DNA of 64,000 nucleotides from CAYRFE01 sp964423645 [NCBI: uncultured bacterium] (GTDB taxonomy: Bacteria; Macinerneyibacteriota; Macinerneyibacteria; Macinerneyibacteriales). The notes below the pieces were generated by a model that saw only the letters and a list, made by a program, of their open reading frames with translations, was not told the origin of the DNA and did no database searches. Shown here one piece after another: positions 26,541-36,058 of the stretch. How positions within the stretch are numbered: the stretch's first letter is position 1; each line of letters starts with the position of its first letter. The position numbers and the translations under genes are program-made. The stretch covers positions 34,909-98,908 of the forward strand of contig CAYRFE010000010.1 in NCBI GenBank assembly GCA_964423645.1. The letters run 5' to 3'.

Positions 26541-27473
26541 TCATTTATCAATGATAACTAAATTATTCATACGTGAAGATTCATAAATCGATTCTTCCAG
26601 AAGTTCCAATATATCGTCAATCGTTTTCATTTTCCGCACATACACCAAACCTTTGTCAAAACGAGCGGTAATTTCTTTGTCATGTAAAAACTTGCTCATT
26701 TCTTTTTCTATTCTATTGATAACGTCGATGATGGTCACCTCTTCAGGATTTTCCAAAATGACCATTAAACCGGTTCCTCCATGTAATGATATCGTATCAA
26801 TGGCGCGAATATGTTTCTTTATTGTTTTGGCTAATCCTGCAACAGCAAGATCCATCGTTGCCGACCCGTAACGTTTTTTCAATTCGATAAACTCATGATA
26901 GCGAGTATAAAAAACTGCAAAACATTGCTTGTGGCGACGTAACCGCTCAAGCACTTCCTGTAATTTGATATAGAAATAACTGGCACTGTATGCACCCGTT
27001 TCCTCATCATATACTGCCATATTATGTACCATCTCATCAAGGCTCATCGTTTTTAAAATAAATGCGGCAAGCATACTGATATTCTCGAAGAGCGTAAGGT
27101 CATCATCATGGAATTCACGTTCAGATGCCATTATTGAGAGACCAACAGTGACGTTTTTAACGGTCAATGGAAACAGATATACCGAACCGGGATTATTTTC
27201 CAACGGGTATTCGCTTCCTGCTCGCACACCTTCATGCGATTCAAAAGCTTTCGCGATGCATTCATCAGTCAATGTCAACGTATTACTATTGATAAATGCC
27301 GCACTTACTCCACGTGCCATTTTTACACGGAAACGATCATGACTGAACACATATAACACACATTGCTTTAAATGCAACTCTTTCATAAGCGCAGTCATCA
27401 GATTTGATAAAATTTCTTCATACGTTGACGCATGCGACACGTTTTTTAAAAATGCATTATGTTTTTTTTGCAT
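26541..27473 (-). CDS. GAF domain protein with degenerate GGDEF domain
   Basis: About 310 residues. A GAF-like domain covers roughly residues 10-145 (FPLTVKNVTVGLSIMASERE) and a GGDEF-fold domain roughly 160-300 (DEETGAYSASYFYIKLQEVLERL). The signature loop reads SLHGGTGLMVILE, so GGDEF is GGTGL; catalytic acids are absent and diguanylate cyclase activity is unlikely. It may be a c-di-GMP or nucleotide sensor, or purely structural. The start at 27473 has AAGGAGAG 5-6 nt upstream and overlaps the end of the upstream HDOD-HisKA gene by 17 bp; the frame is open further up but without a ribosome site. Confidence 0.78.
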   Translation of the reverse strand: MQKKHNAFLKNVSHASTYEEILSNLMTALMKELHLKQCVLYVFSHDRFRVKMARGVSAAFINSNTLTLTDECIAKAFESHEGVRAGSEYPLENNPGSVYLFPLTVKNVTVGLSIMASEREFHDDDLTLFENISMLAAFILKTMSLDEMVHNMAVYDEETGAYSASYFYIKLQEVLERLRRHKQCFAVFYTRYHEFIELKKRYGSATMDLAVAGLAKTIKKHIRAIDTISLHGGTGLMVILENPEEVTIIDVINRIEKEMSKFLHDKEITARFDKGLVYVRKMKTIDDILELLEESIYESSRMNNLVIIDK

Positions 27474-29142
27474 CGCCCTCTCCTTTATTTTGCTGCGTAT
27501 GCAGCATCGTTTTCTTTTCGACATAAGAGCTCTGCACCACATAATCGGATCCCTCAAATTCTTTCACGACCGTCGATACATCATTCACCGCTGCAACAAT
27601 TCGATCGAGCATCGCACGCTCTGAGGGGAATTTTCGCATCAATAATTCGATTGTAGCCAAGATCGTGGTAAGTGGCGAATTAATGCGATGATTAAGTGTT
27701 ACCGAGAGATCATGCACAAGATGAAGTTTTTCTTTGACCACTTCTGATTCATCAGCACATAAGCGTAGATAGATCATGCCGGTATATGATAAAAAATCAA
27801 CAATTTCTGCTAATTCTTCCTGAGAAACCATTCGCTTACTAAAGACGTTATCACCATAAATGAATCCGCTGATTGTTCCGGGACCGGGTATAGGAAAAAC
27901 ATAATATGTGCTTGACCCGACTCTTTTTGTAAAACTTTGATGGAGTAAATTATCTTTTTCGGTATAAAACTCTTTATCGCCGAATGATTCCGGCATCGTA
28001 ATAATCTGTTGAGAAAAAATATCAGGTTTGCAATCGGCAAGATACTCACGTAAATGATACCCGTGAGTATTTTTATCAAAAAAGAATACTCTGTCAAAAT
28101 GAAAATATGTAGTGAATGTCGTAAAAAAAGAAGTAAATGCTCGTGACGGATCACCATATACTAAATCTTTTAAAAATTCATGCAAGAATTCCTGTTTATA
28201 TAGACGTTTGTTAAGTGTGACGATGACATCTCGCGAGAATTCATGCTTTTCAGCGGCAAAAAATTTATGGATATTTTCAAAATCGTTGTAATATGATGTG
28301 TCAAGAGAATATGAATCCAAAAAATTCTTGATCTTCGGTAATACGCCGCCTATCACCTCATCAAGAAGTGAAAGCGACATGAGCAATTCTTTCTCAGTGA
28401 AAATAAAAAAGTAGGGTAATTCTTCAATAATATGATTATGCAATACAGCCCATACAAATTCTTCGCAAAAGGTCATTATCTTTCGATGCGAGGGATCTTC
28501 CGGAGAATGGAGATTACTACACGCTGCATCCACAAATGTTTGCGGTAAATGCCATTTTTCAAGAATATATTTACTCAACGCAATGTGTGAAAAACCCAGT
28601 GACCGTATTTGTGACTCGAGAAACGTTTGAAGTGTTTCCGTATCTTTCTTGAGTATATCGGAAAGTAGCTCATACTGAGTTTCATATAAAAACAAATACC
28701 CAATATGCCGTAACAACATTTGTGAAAACAGTATTCCTTGTATAGGAATGCCTTTTATCTGAGCAAGACGCTGGGTAAGTAACGCAGAGACAAACGAAAA
28801 AAGGAAAAAACGTTTTGTTTCTTCTTCCGGGACATTGGCAAATGATCGTGTGTGTTCATAAAATAAGACACATAACAACACCTCGCGTAATTTATCCAGC
28901 CCGAGTAGTGACACCGCATGTTGTATATCGGTAATTTTATGCGGTAAATAGTAATAACCTGAATTTATTAAATTGAATACTTTTGCAGAGAGCATCGCAT
29001 TCTGCTCCAACTCACTGCTTATCATTTTTATATCGGTTTCATCCGACATCAGTATTTGAATGATTCGAATAACGATCGTCGATGGTAAATGATGATGATT
29101 CAGTAGAGTATCTATTGCCGAATAATCTATGCCTTGCGTCAT
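27457..29142 (-). CDS. HDOD domain protein with GAF-like and HisKA-like regions, no kinase ATPase domain
   Basis: A 561-residue multidomain protein. Residues 1-210 are an HDOD domain ([35 protein letters not shown]). The middle (about 330-470) looks GAF-like, ending [18 protein letters not shown]. Residues 480-545 resemble a kinase dimerisation helix with H-box: [20 protein letters not shown]. No N-, G1- or G2-box follows, so it cannot phosphorylate itself and could be a phosphoacceptor for a partner such as CheA or the 229-residue kinase-like protein. It overlaps the DnaJ gene by 4 bp. HDOD proteins often link signalling to motility or c-di-GMP. Confidence 0.75.
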   Translation of the reverse strand: MTQGIDYSAIDTLLNHHHLPSTIVIRIIQILMSDETDIKMISSELEQNAMLSAKVFNLINSGYYYLPHKITDIQHAVSLLGLDKLREVLLCVLFYEHTRSFANVPEEETKRFFLFSFVSALLTQRLAQIKGIPIQGILFSQMLLRHIGYLFLYETQYELLSDILKKDTETLQTFLESQIRSLGFSHIALSKYILEKWHLPQTFVDAACSNLHSPEDPSHRKIMTFCEEFVWAVLHNHIIEELPYFFIFTEKELLMSLSLLDEVIGGVLPKIKNFLDSYSLDTSYYNDFENIHKFFAAEKHEFSRDVIVTLNKRLYKQEFLHEFLKDLVYGDPSRAFTSFFTTFTTYFHFDRVFFFDKNTHGYHLREYLADCKPDIFSQQIITMPESFGDKEFYTEKDNLLHQSFTKRVGSSTYYVFPIPGPGTISGFIYGDNVFSKRMVSQEELAEIVDFLSYTGMIYLRLCADESEVVKEKLHLVHDLSVTLNHRINSPLTTILATIELLMRKFPSERAMLDRIVAAVNDVSTVVKEFEGSDYVVQSSYVEKKTMLHTQQNKGEGDAKKT

Positions 29143-29786
29143 ATCTTTAAGTACTTTCTTACCTTAACCTGCAAAAATAAAGGAAGAAGCGAGAGGGATC
29201 GGCTCACGACATTTTTATATCCCCTGATCGAATTATCGATCATATATACTAAGAGCACGTATTTTTCACTTACCTCCGCGGCGATCCAAAAATCTTTCAC
29301 CAAAAACATATTGGATAAATCCGTTAAATACGTGATTAAGAAATCATGCGCGATCGCTCTGTTTCCTGAATTGGGATCCTTTTTAGCCGCATGTATCAGT
29401 GCTTTCAGTGCCATTTCTCGACGCTCGAACAAAACATACATTGCTTGGCGACGAACCAGATAATTTCCGGAATACATCACCAGATTCACAATTTCTTCTG
29501 CAGGCATACGGCGAACAAGCGGATCAATAATATGAAAAAAGAAATATTTCTTTTTCGGTTTGGGCGTTATTTGCTTCACGGCCATATCCGGTTTCACTCG
29601 ATAATCTATCGGCGTTCTGCAAACACTTGAATACGCATCTTGAATGTGTTTGAATTTTTCAATATCTCCACCGGGATTATCGGGATGATACCGTTTTACA
29701 AGCGCACGATAGGCTCGTTTAATCTCTTCTTTGTGCGCATTTTTTGAAACACCCAGCACTTCATACCATACTTCGACATCGTTCAT
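29139..29786 (-). CDS. DnaJ-domain co-chaperone (J protein with unique C-terminus)
   Basis: A 215-residue protein. Residues 5-60 are a J domain ([20 protein letters not shown] with HPD in YHPDNPGGD). There is no G/F region, zinc finger or CTD, so this is a class C J protein. Residues 105-200 are helical and HEAT-like ([20 protein letters not shown]). It starts inside the stop of the DnaK gene (ATGA overlap) and overlaps the next HDOD gene by 4 bp. This strongly suggests a dedicated J partner for that Hsp70, perhaps acting on a neighbour-encoded signalling or flagellar protein; the client is inference. Confidence 0.85.
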   Translation of the reverse strand: MNDVEVWYEVLGVSKNAHKEEIKRAYRALVKRYHPDNPGGDIEKFKHIQDAYSSVCRTPIDYRVKPDMAVKQITPKPKKKYFFFHIIDPLVRRMPAEEIVNLVMYSGNYLVRRQAMYVLFERREMALKALIHAAKKDPNSGNRAIAHDFLITYLTDLSNMFLVKDFWIAAEVSEKYVLLVYMIDNSIRGYKNVVSRSLSLLPLFLQVKVRKYLKI

Positions 29787-31498
29787 TCGTTGTGGCCCTC
29801 CGTAATAATACGTGCGGTTTCTATAAGTTCACGCAACACGGTGATATCTCTGTCTGCAATATGCCGATCAATATCTTGTATTAAATGCACTACATCTTCA
29901 TGCTCGCTGTCGTGAGCTAATGTGGCATACTCATTTAACGCATCGATCATTGTGTGAGCAGTCGCAATAATTGACTCTTCTTTCTCATGAATCATCTCAT
30001 CTTGTCGTTCGCTCTCTTCAATAATCGCTTGAACTTCTTCATCGGAAAGCGAACTCATGTTTTGAATTTCAAGTTCTTTCTTTACACCTGAGTGCATGTC
30101 CGCTGCTGATACGGACAATACACCGTTTTGATCCATACTGAACGTCACTTCAATATCGGGTTCGCCCTTTTTCATGGCTTGGATATCCGTCAGCTCAAAA
30201 CTCCCTAAAAAATGATTGTCTTTTACATTCGATGATTCACCTTGGAAAACCTTCACTTCAACAATCTTCTGATAATCCGAAACAGTTGTAAAGTTCTGCA
30301 TACGCGAGACCGGTATCGGCGTATTTCGTGTAATTAACGGCGCAAAAACACCTTTATCTATTTCAATCCCTAAAGAAAAAGGAGTCACATCAACCAAAAT
30401 CATATTCTCGCCAATTTCCCGCGTCACCACACCCTGTATAATCCCCGCCTGAATTGCCGCACCCATGGCAACACATTCATCGGGATTAATATTTTTATAC
30501 GGTTTAGTATCGGAAAGGTCCTGCAGTTTTTTTTCTACGATAGGAATTCGCGTTGATCCGCCAACCAATATCATCTTTGATAATTCACTGACTTTTACCT
30601 GTGCATCATCCAAAACACGATAAAACGGTTCATCAAGTTGATCAATATAATCATGTATCAAATCTTCGAATTGTGCACGAGTAAGCCGCATTTCTAAATG
30701 CCGAGGTCCAAGTTCATCGGCAGTAATAAACGGAATACTTATCGCAGTATGCTTCGCCTCAGACAATTCGACCTTCGCCTTCACCGATTGTTCATAAATA
30801 CGCTGTAATGCCATACGATCGGTTGAAAGATCGATACCGGTTTCATTTAAAAAAGCCGACAATATATAATCTGCAATTCGAGTGTCAAAATCATCTCCCC
30901 CAAGCTTATTGTTTCCCGACGATGCAAGAACTTCAAAAACATTGTCTCCTACATCAAGGAGAGACACGTCATACGTCCCACCACCCAAATCCATGATGAT
31001 TATACGCTCTCCGTCGGTTTGATTATTCGCTCCGTACGCCAGCGCTGCTGCAGTCGGTTCGTTAATGATACGTAATACGTTCAAACCTGCAATTTTAGCT
31101 GCCTGCATTGTCGCCGATCGTTGATTGTCATTAAAATATGCGGGGACTGTTATAACGGCATCAGTGACACTGTCACCTAAAAAAACCTCTGCATCATCTT
31201 TCATTTTTCGCAATATAATTCCCGAAACTTCTTCGGGGGAATACTCAATGGAGTCAATTTTTATTTTTTCTTTTGTTCCCATCAAACGCTTTACGGATAC
31301 TATTGTCCGTTCAGGACTTATAACCGCTTGATTTTTCGCACTTTGACCTACCAGAATTTCCTTGTCTTTTGTCACTGCAACACAGGAAGGAGTAAGTCGC
31401 TCTCCTCTGTTATTGGGAATAATTTCCGGTTTGCCATCTTTTAAATATGCCATTACCGAATTTGTGGTTCCCAGATCAATACCTATAGTAATACCCAT
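29783..31498 (-). CDS. DnaK-family Hsp70 chaperone, short form
   Basis: A 571-residue Hsp70. The ATPase domain (1 to about 355) has GIDLGTTNS (6-14), [48 protein letters not shown] and [10 protein letters not shown]. The substrate-binding beta domain spans about 365-480 ([12 protein letters not shown]). The helical lid is shortened and there is no disordered DnaK tail; housekeeping DnaK is usually 600-640 residues. Embedded in an operon with HDOD and kinase-like genes and followed by its own J protein, it is more likely a specialised Hsp70 (HscC-like grade) than the main DnaK. GrpE is not encoded nearby. Confidence 0.88.
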   Translation of the reverse strand: MGITIGIDLGTTNSVMAYLKDGKPEIIPNNRGERLTPSCVAVTKDKEILVGQSAKNQAVISPERTIVSVKRLMGTKEKIKIDSIEYSPEEVSGIILRKMKDDAEVFLGDSVTDAVITVPAYFNDNQRSATMQAAKIAGLNVLRIINEPTAAALAYGANNQTDGERIIIMDLGGGTYDVSLLDVGDNVFEVLASSGNNKLGGDDFDTRIADYILSAFLNETGIDLSTDRMALQRIYEQSVKAKVELSEAKHTAISIPFITADELGPRHLEMRLTRAQFEDLIHDYIDQLDEPFYRVLDDAQVKVSELSKMILVGGSTRIPIVEKKLQDLSDTKPYKNINPDECVAMGAAIQAGIIQGVVTREIGENMILVDVTPFSLGIEIDKGVFAPLITRNTPIPVSRMQNFTTVSDYQKIVEVKVFQGESSNVKDNHFLGSFELTDIQAMKKGEPDIEVTFSMDQNGVLSVSAADMHSGVKKELEIQNMSSLSDEEVQAIIEESERQDEMIHEKEESIIATAHTMIDALNEYATLAHDSEHEDVVHLIQDIDRHIADRDITVLRELIETARIITEGHNE

Positions 31499-31512
31499 AG
31501 CTGCTCCTTAAT

Positions 31513-32343
31513 TCAATCAAATAATAATTCACCATTTTTATGTGCGCTATCGGCTTCAGCAGTAATTGTCTCGATATCTGCGCCGGTCAATCCCAATGTA
31601 CGTGCAGATTCCAGTTGCGTAAAATCGTGTGCTGTTTGATATAAACCAAATCCCAAATGATATGCCAACGCATCAGCGACATTGATATACACAGCCAAAG
31701 GGCTTTCGGCAGCTGCCGTCATATCATGATGAAAGCGAATACCATCTATAAGTGCATCGCTGAATTTCCATTTTATTGCAATCTCCCGACCAATATCTGC
31801 ATGAGTATATCCAAGAATCCGCAGTTCAGGATCCACAAAAGATTTTTTCATATCATATACATCGGTAAGCACCAATTCATATTCCTTTTGAAACATTTGA
31901 TACATAAATGTCTTTCCAAGATCATGTAACAATCCCGCGACAAAGGCTTCTTCAGGCACAGGATATTTTCGTATTTTCGCAATAGACCTCGCAACAAATG
32001 CAACAAATTGTGCGTGTTCCCATAGTTTTTTTGACACAAGAGACTTTGAATCAAAATACATGTTTTTCGTTGAATATGCAACGACAAGATTGCGAACGGT
32101 GGATAAACCCAAAACAACCACCGCATCCCGCACGGTTGTGATTCGTCGTATTGTTGAGTAATATGCCGAGTTGGCCGTTTTCAAAAGTGCAGACGTCAAC
32201 GCTTCATCCCGATATACGGCATCTTGAATCTCGCGTGCAGTAACATTTTCGTCATGCAACAAATCGATGACTTGTCGAGCAACATGCGGCATGACAGCCA
32301 ATTCTTGCAATCTATCCAGTACACCTTCCGGGACGTTATTCAT
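31513..32343 (-). CDS. HDOD domain signalling protein
   Basis: A 276-residue protein that is almost entirely an HDOD domain. Visible are VARQVIDLLHDENVTAREI, EALTSALLKTANSAYYS, TVRDAVVVLGLSTVRNLVVA, FVAGLLHDLGKTFMYQMF (a retained HD, unusual in HDOD proteins, around residue 140) and YTHADIGREIAIKW. It may therefore keep a metal site. HDOD proteins act in motility, stress or c-di-GMP networks. It overlaps the upstream kinase-like gene by 4 bp and precedes dnaK by 14 bp. Confidence 0.82.
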   Translation of the reverse strand: MNNVPEGVLDRLQELAVMPHVARQVIDLLHDENVTAREIQDAVYRDEALTSALLKTANSAYYSTIRRITTVRDAVVVLGLSTVRNLVVAYSTKNMYFDSKSLVSKKLWEHAQFVAFVARSIAKIRKYPVPEEAFVAGLLHDLGKTFMYQMFQKEYELVLTDVYDMKKSFVDPELRILGYTHADIGREIAIKWKFSDALIDGIRFHHDMTAAAESPLAVYINVADALAYHLGFGLYQTAHDFTQLESARTLGLTGADIETITAEADSAHKNGELLFD

Positions 32344-33029
32344 ATCTCTCCTTCAATTTTCATGATCGGTATAACAATTGACTGAACACATCCGGATGCT
32401 TCATGTTCTATACGATACACCCCCGCATGTTTTTCCGCCGTTCGTTTACAAAATGCCAACCCTAGATATATTGCACCTGTATAGTCGTGTGAAAAAGGAT
32501 CGGGTACAATTTCAGGCACACGATACGAATCATCAACTTCACTGATCACTCGCACCGTAAACATTTCGTCTTTAGCGGTCGTATACACACGAATAGTTCC
32601 TTTTTGTGTAATTGCGCAGGCATAGGTGATCATTTCAACAAGAGCTGATACCAACTGATCTTTATCACAGCGGAGCATGGTTTCATGTGCAGTATCCTCG
32701 ATAGTAATTTTTGATAACGGATGTATTGTCTGCCAACAATCTCTCAGCGCAACAATATCTTCAACAATCGAACGCACGTCACAATCGTCCCACGTGTATT
32801 CGCGCCCTGTTTTTTCACGTACCGAACGAATATACGCACTCATTTCTTCAACGACATGGGCCATTTTCTTTTTCATTTCATCATTACCCTCGATGAATGT
32901 GGCATAATTGATCAAAAGAAAAAGGTAATTATTCAATTTGTGGGTCATTGCACTGACTACTTCTCCGACAGATGTATTCCGTTGAAGATTAATAAATCGT
33001 TCGACCGATGATTGCTCATAAGTATTCAC
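32340..33029 (-). CDS. Histidine-kinase-like protein with weak HisKA/HATPase features
   Basis: A 229-residue cytoplasmic protein. An H-box-like VSAMTHKLNNYLFLLINYA lies at about 24-42, in line with HELNNPL-type boxes. A poorly conserved ATPase region follows: LVSALVEMITYACAIT at the N-box position (Asn missing), then YLGLAFCKRTAEKHAG resembling the G2/F region. A clear G1 box is absent, so ATP binding is doubtful. The start is GTG with AGGAG 10 nt upstream, 5 bp after cheA. It may be a docking partner or phosphotransfer protein for CheA. Confidence 0.65.
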   Translation of the reverse strand: MNTYEQSSVERFINLQRNTSVGEVVSAMTHKLNNYLFLLINYATFIEGNDEMKKKMAHVVEEMSAYIRSVREKTGREYTWDDCDVRSIVEDIVALRDCWQTIHPLSKITIEDTAHETMLRCDKDQLVSALVEMITYACAITQKGTIRVYTTAKDEMFTVRVISEVDDSYRVPEIVPDPFSHDYTGAIYLGLAFCKRTAEKHAGVYRIEHEASGCVQSIVIPIMKIEGEI

Positions 33030-33034
33030 AAAGT

Positions 33035-35185
33035 TTACACTCCTGCGATTTCTTTTTTCACCATTCCTGCCATACCACTTACATCAATAATAAGAGAAAC
33101 GCGCCCGTCACCTAATGTGCTCGCGCCTGAGATTCCGGGAATATTACCTAAATATTCACTTAATGATTTAATGACTATTTCTTCTCTTCCTAAAAGTTCA
33201 TCCACGAGCAAACCTAATTTTCGTCCGCCGACGGATACGATTACTACATAATACTCTTTTTTATTAACATCATAATTGGGGACATCAAATACTTCCGATA
33301 AACGTAACAATGGAAGAACCACGTCGCGCAAATTGAGCACTTCTTTATTATTAATGGTTCGTATTTCGGAGAAAGTAACCTTGCTTGTTTCAATAACTGA
33401 TGTTATCGGCACCGAGTATATTTCATCAGATACCGATACCAATAATGCCGTAACGATCGCAAGTGTCAGCGGTAAGCGAACTTTCATTTTTGTCCCTTTA
33501 CCAAGTTCGGTTGTAATCTCAATCATACCGTTCAGTTTTTGCACATTCGAACGTACCACATCCATACCCACACCGCGTCCCGATGTATTGCTGACCAACT
33601 CAACCGTTGAAAAACCGGGGAGGAATATAATATTCAAAATTTCATTTTCACTCATATTTCTCAACGATGTTTCGTCAACAATACCTTTTTCTATCGCTTT
33701 GCGTGCAATTTTTTTGGTATCAATACCGCGTCCGTCATCTTCAACCTCAATGACAATATTGTCACCTTCCTGATATGCCGAAAGATAGATCGTTCCGACC
33801 GCAGGCTTTCCCATTCTTTTACGCTCTTCCGGTGTCTCAATCCCGTGGTCAACGGAGTTACGAAGAATATGAACTAAAGGATCCCCTATATACTCCACGA
33901 TCGATTTATCCAATTCTGTCTCTTCCCCAGAAATGATCAAATCAATTTCTTTGTTTTTTTCTCGTGCAAGAGTGCGAATCATACGCGGATATTTGTTGAA
34001 CACTTTTCCAATAGGCAAAAGACGAGTTTTCATAACCGCCATCTGCAATTCAGATGTCACAAAATTAATATTCGCAGTATTGTCGTTCAATTGTTCAATA
34101 AATTCATTATCCTTTGTCGACGATAATATACCCGAGATTCGCAAAAGTCTGTTCTTTGCCTGCACCAACTCTCCCACAAGATTCATCAGTTGATCCAGTC
34201 GCTTCACATCGACACGTATCGTCTGTTCAACGCCTCGCTCTTTCACTAAGGCACTCGCATTTTTCTGCTCAACGGGAATATCATCTTTGTTCTTATCAGA
34301 CGAGGTTTGCTCATGCTTGTGCGCTTCACCGGTAAGTTGAGCCAATTTGATCATGATCGATTTTGTCTCGACTTGCGGTTGTTTTCCCTCTTTTAGATCT
34401 TTGTTGATTAATTGCAATTTATCGATTCCCTCAAGCATACCGTCAACAAGTTCTCGCTCGAGCGTAAATACTCCATCTCGAATTTTATTAAGAATATCTT
34501 CAATTTTATGTGCAACTTCAGCCATTTGATTCACACCAATAAAACCTGCAGATCCCTTCACCGTATGTATTTTACGATAAAAATCATTCAAAATTTCTTT
34601 GTTATCCTTATGTTTCTCCCAATTCACCAACTCTTGACTCAAAAAATCAAGATTTTCTTCCGCCTCAATGACAAATTCTTGCAACACCTCGCGAAGCACT
34701 TCGTCTTTAAAATATCCGGGTTGTGCATCATCCTCGGCATCCTCATCGATATGTTCGTCTTTGATTTTCACATCGGGTACTTGGACGACACTGTCTTCAC
34801 TCGCCTTCTCAAGTCGTTGGATCAATTGTTGTATATCCACAGATTCCGGGTCACCTTTGCTGATTTGTTCAAGTAATTGCTTCATATTATCCATTACGAC
34901 AAATAACATATCAACAATTTCAGGTGTTGCTTCCATTTCATTTTTACGCAATTTATTGAGCACATCCTCGGCATGATGCGTGAGTTTGGTTAAGACATCA
35001 AATCCTAAAAATGATGCCGAACCCTTAATAGTATGCGCCGAACGAAATATACTATTAAGTAAATCAAGATTTTGCGTGTCCTTCTCAAGCTCAAGAAGGT
35101 CTTTTTCCATTTGATCTAACAGTTCATTCGATTCTATAATAAAATCCTGAATGATATTATCCATGTCATCTGAACGGGGTGTCAT
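33035..35185 (-). CDS. cheA: Chemotaxis-type histidine kinase CheA with two HPt domains
   Basis: A 716-residue CheA. Two P1/HPt domains occur: H51 in RSAHTIKGSASFLGF and H207 in RKIHTVKGSAGFIGV. After a Lys/Glu-rich linker (about 265-320) come the P3 dimerisation helices (RLDQLMNLVGELVQAKNRLL), the P4 ATPase with HILRNSVDHGIETPEER, EDDGRGID and GRGVGMDVV, and a C-terminal P5 CheW-like domain ending SLIIDVSGMAGM. No clear P2 CheY-binding domain is seen. AAGGAGGT precedes the ATG. No cheW, cheY, cheX or cheR lies in this window, so this CheA may serve a pathway other than classical taxis. Confidence 0.92.
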   Translation of the reverse strand: MTPRSDDMDNIIQDFIIESNELLDQMEKDLLELEKDTQNLDLLNSIFRSAHTIKGSASFLGFDVLTKLTHHAEDVLNKLRKNEMEATPEIVDMLFVVMDNMKQLLEQISKGDPESVDIQQLIQRLEKASEDSVVQVPDVKIKDEHIDEDAEDDAQPGYFKDEVLREVLQEFVIEAEENLDFLSQELVNWEKHKDNKEILNDFYRKIHTVKGSAGFIGVNQMAEVAHKIEDILNKIRDGVFTLERELVDGMLEGIDKLQLINKDLKEGKQPQVETKSIMIKLAQLTGEAHKHEQTSSDKNKDDIPVEQKNASALVKERGVEQTIRVDVKRLDQLMNLVGELVQAKNRLLRISGILSSTKDNEFIEQLNDNTANINFVTSELQMAVMKTRLLPIGKVFNKYPRMIRTLAREKNKEIDLIISGEETELDKSIVEYIGDPLVHILRNSVDHGIETPEERKRMGKPAVGTIYLSAYQEGDNIVIEVEDDGRGIDTKKIARKAIEKGIVDETSLRNMSENEILNIIFLPGFSTVELVSNTSGRGVGMDVVRSNVQKLNGMIEITTELGKGTKMKVRLPLTLAIVTALLVSVSDEIYSVPITSVIETSKVTFSEIRTINNKEVLNLRDVVLPLLRLSEVFDVPNYDVNKKEYYVVIVSVGGRKLGLLVDELLGREEIVIKSLSEYLGNIPGISGASTLGDGRVSLIIDVSGMAGMVKKEIAGV

Positions 35186-35198
35186 AAAACCTACCTCC

Positions 35199-35780
35199 TT
35201 ATTTTAGCGCAAAAGCTAAATCTTTCGACAACAACGGGACCGCTTTCTTATGCATTTGCAATCGAATCCTTTGAGTCACTTTTTTTGCTCCTAAACTTCC
35301 ATAAGAAAGCACAGGATACGCGAATATCCGTTCGTTTGATTCTACATGCTCATCATGCGTCGTATAGACGGTCATATAGATAACATAATGAGCAACAAGA
35401 TCACCCTTCTCCGCGACAAAAGGAATCGACGTTTTTTTGTCTTTTACAATATCAGTTTCACGCAGAGATACGGTTATCACGCGGTCATACCCTTTTCGCC
35501 CGTATGATGCCATTTCATGCACAATTCTTGCAGCATCAAATGCACCTCTATCATAGTGAGTATACTCCATCTGATGCGCTGAATCAAGTGAATTTTCAAT
35601 GGTCATCTGCCACAGCTCATTCGTATAAGGATACCGATCCCAACCGTCGCCTAGTATAATCATCACTCGTTCAGCTTTGAGCAACCCAATCATTGAAAAT
35701 ACCCCAATACACAACATGATACATTTTCGCACCGGATTTAACAGATCCGATACGTGTGATCTTTGACTCCGTCTTTTCAT
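35199..35780 (-). CDS. Unrecognised exported protein of the flagellar operon
   Basis: A 193-residue protein not assigned to a family. A basic N-terminus (KRRSQRSHVSDLLNPVRK) and hydrophobic stretch CIMLCIGVFSMIGLLKA suggest a signal peptide cut near KAERV or a membrane anchor. The remainder is mixed alpha/beta with VMIILGDGWDRYPYTNELWQ, VITVSLRETD and HYVIYMTVYTTHDEH. The start overlaps the stop of the stand-alone FlhB C-domain gene (ATGA), and cheA follows after 13 bp. Position suggests a periplasmic or envelope role linked to flagella, but the sequence gives no function. Confidence 0.6.
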   Translation of the reverse strand: MKRRSQRSHVSDLLNPVRKCIMLCIGVFSMIGLLKAERVMIILGDGWDRYPYTNELWQMTIENSLDSAHQMEYTHYDRGAFDAARIVHEMASYGRKGYDRVITVSLRETDIVKDKKTSIPFVAEKGDLVAHYVIYMTVYTTHDEHVESNERIFAYPVLSYGSLGAKKVTQRIRLQMHKKAVPLLSKDLAFALK

Positions 35781-36058
35781 GAGTGCCCCCGCGCTTTCTT
35801 GTTTAAACGGTATAAAAACGCATATATTTCTGCGACCACGACAAAGGCATTCTCCGGTATTTCATGCTCAACTTCGATCGTATCCAGCAGTGAAACAAGA
35901 TCTTTATCCTCAACAAGGGGAATATGATGCTCTTTGGCAATAGAGATGATCGCTTCCGCGATATGACCCCAGCCTTTTGCTGACACTTTCGGCGCATGTG
36001 CAGTATCCGCGTCATACGTAAGAGCGACTGCCTTTTTGATCAAATCACGCCCTTTCAT
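35777..36058 (-). CDS. Stand-alone FlhB C-terminal-domain protein (FlhX/FhlB type)
   Basis: A 93-residue protein that corresponds to the part of FlhB after the autocleavage site. KKAVALTYDADTAHAPKVSAKG aligns with the NPTHYAVAL-Y-AP-VVAKG region, but the NPTH itself is missing, so it is like a pre-cleaved fragment. It continues IPLVEDKDLVSLLDTI and IPENAFVVVAEIYAFLYRL. Such proteins can substitute for the cleaved FlhB C-domain in export switching. The start at 36058 overlaps the stop of the FliK-like gene by 4 bp. Full-length flhB is not in this window. Confidence 0.82.
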   Translation of the reverse strand: MKGRDLIKKAVALTYDADTAHAPKVSAKGWGHIAEAIISIAKEHHIPLVEDKDLVSLLDTIEVEHEIPENAFVVVAEIYAFLYRLNKKARGHS

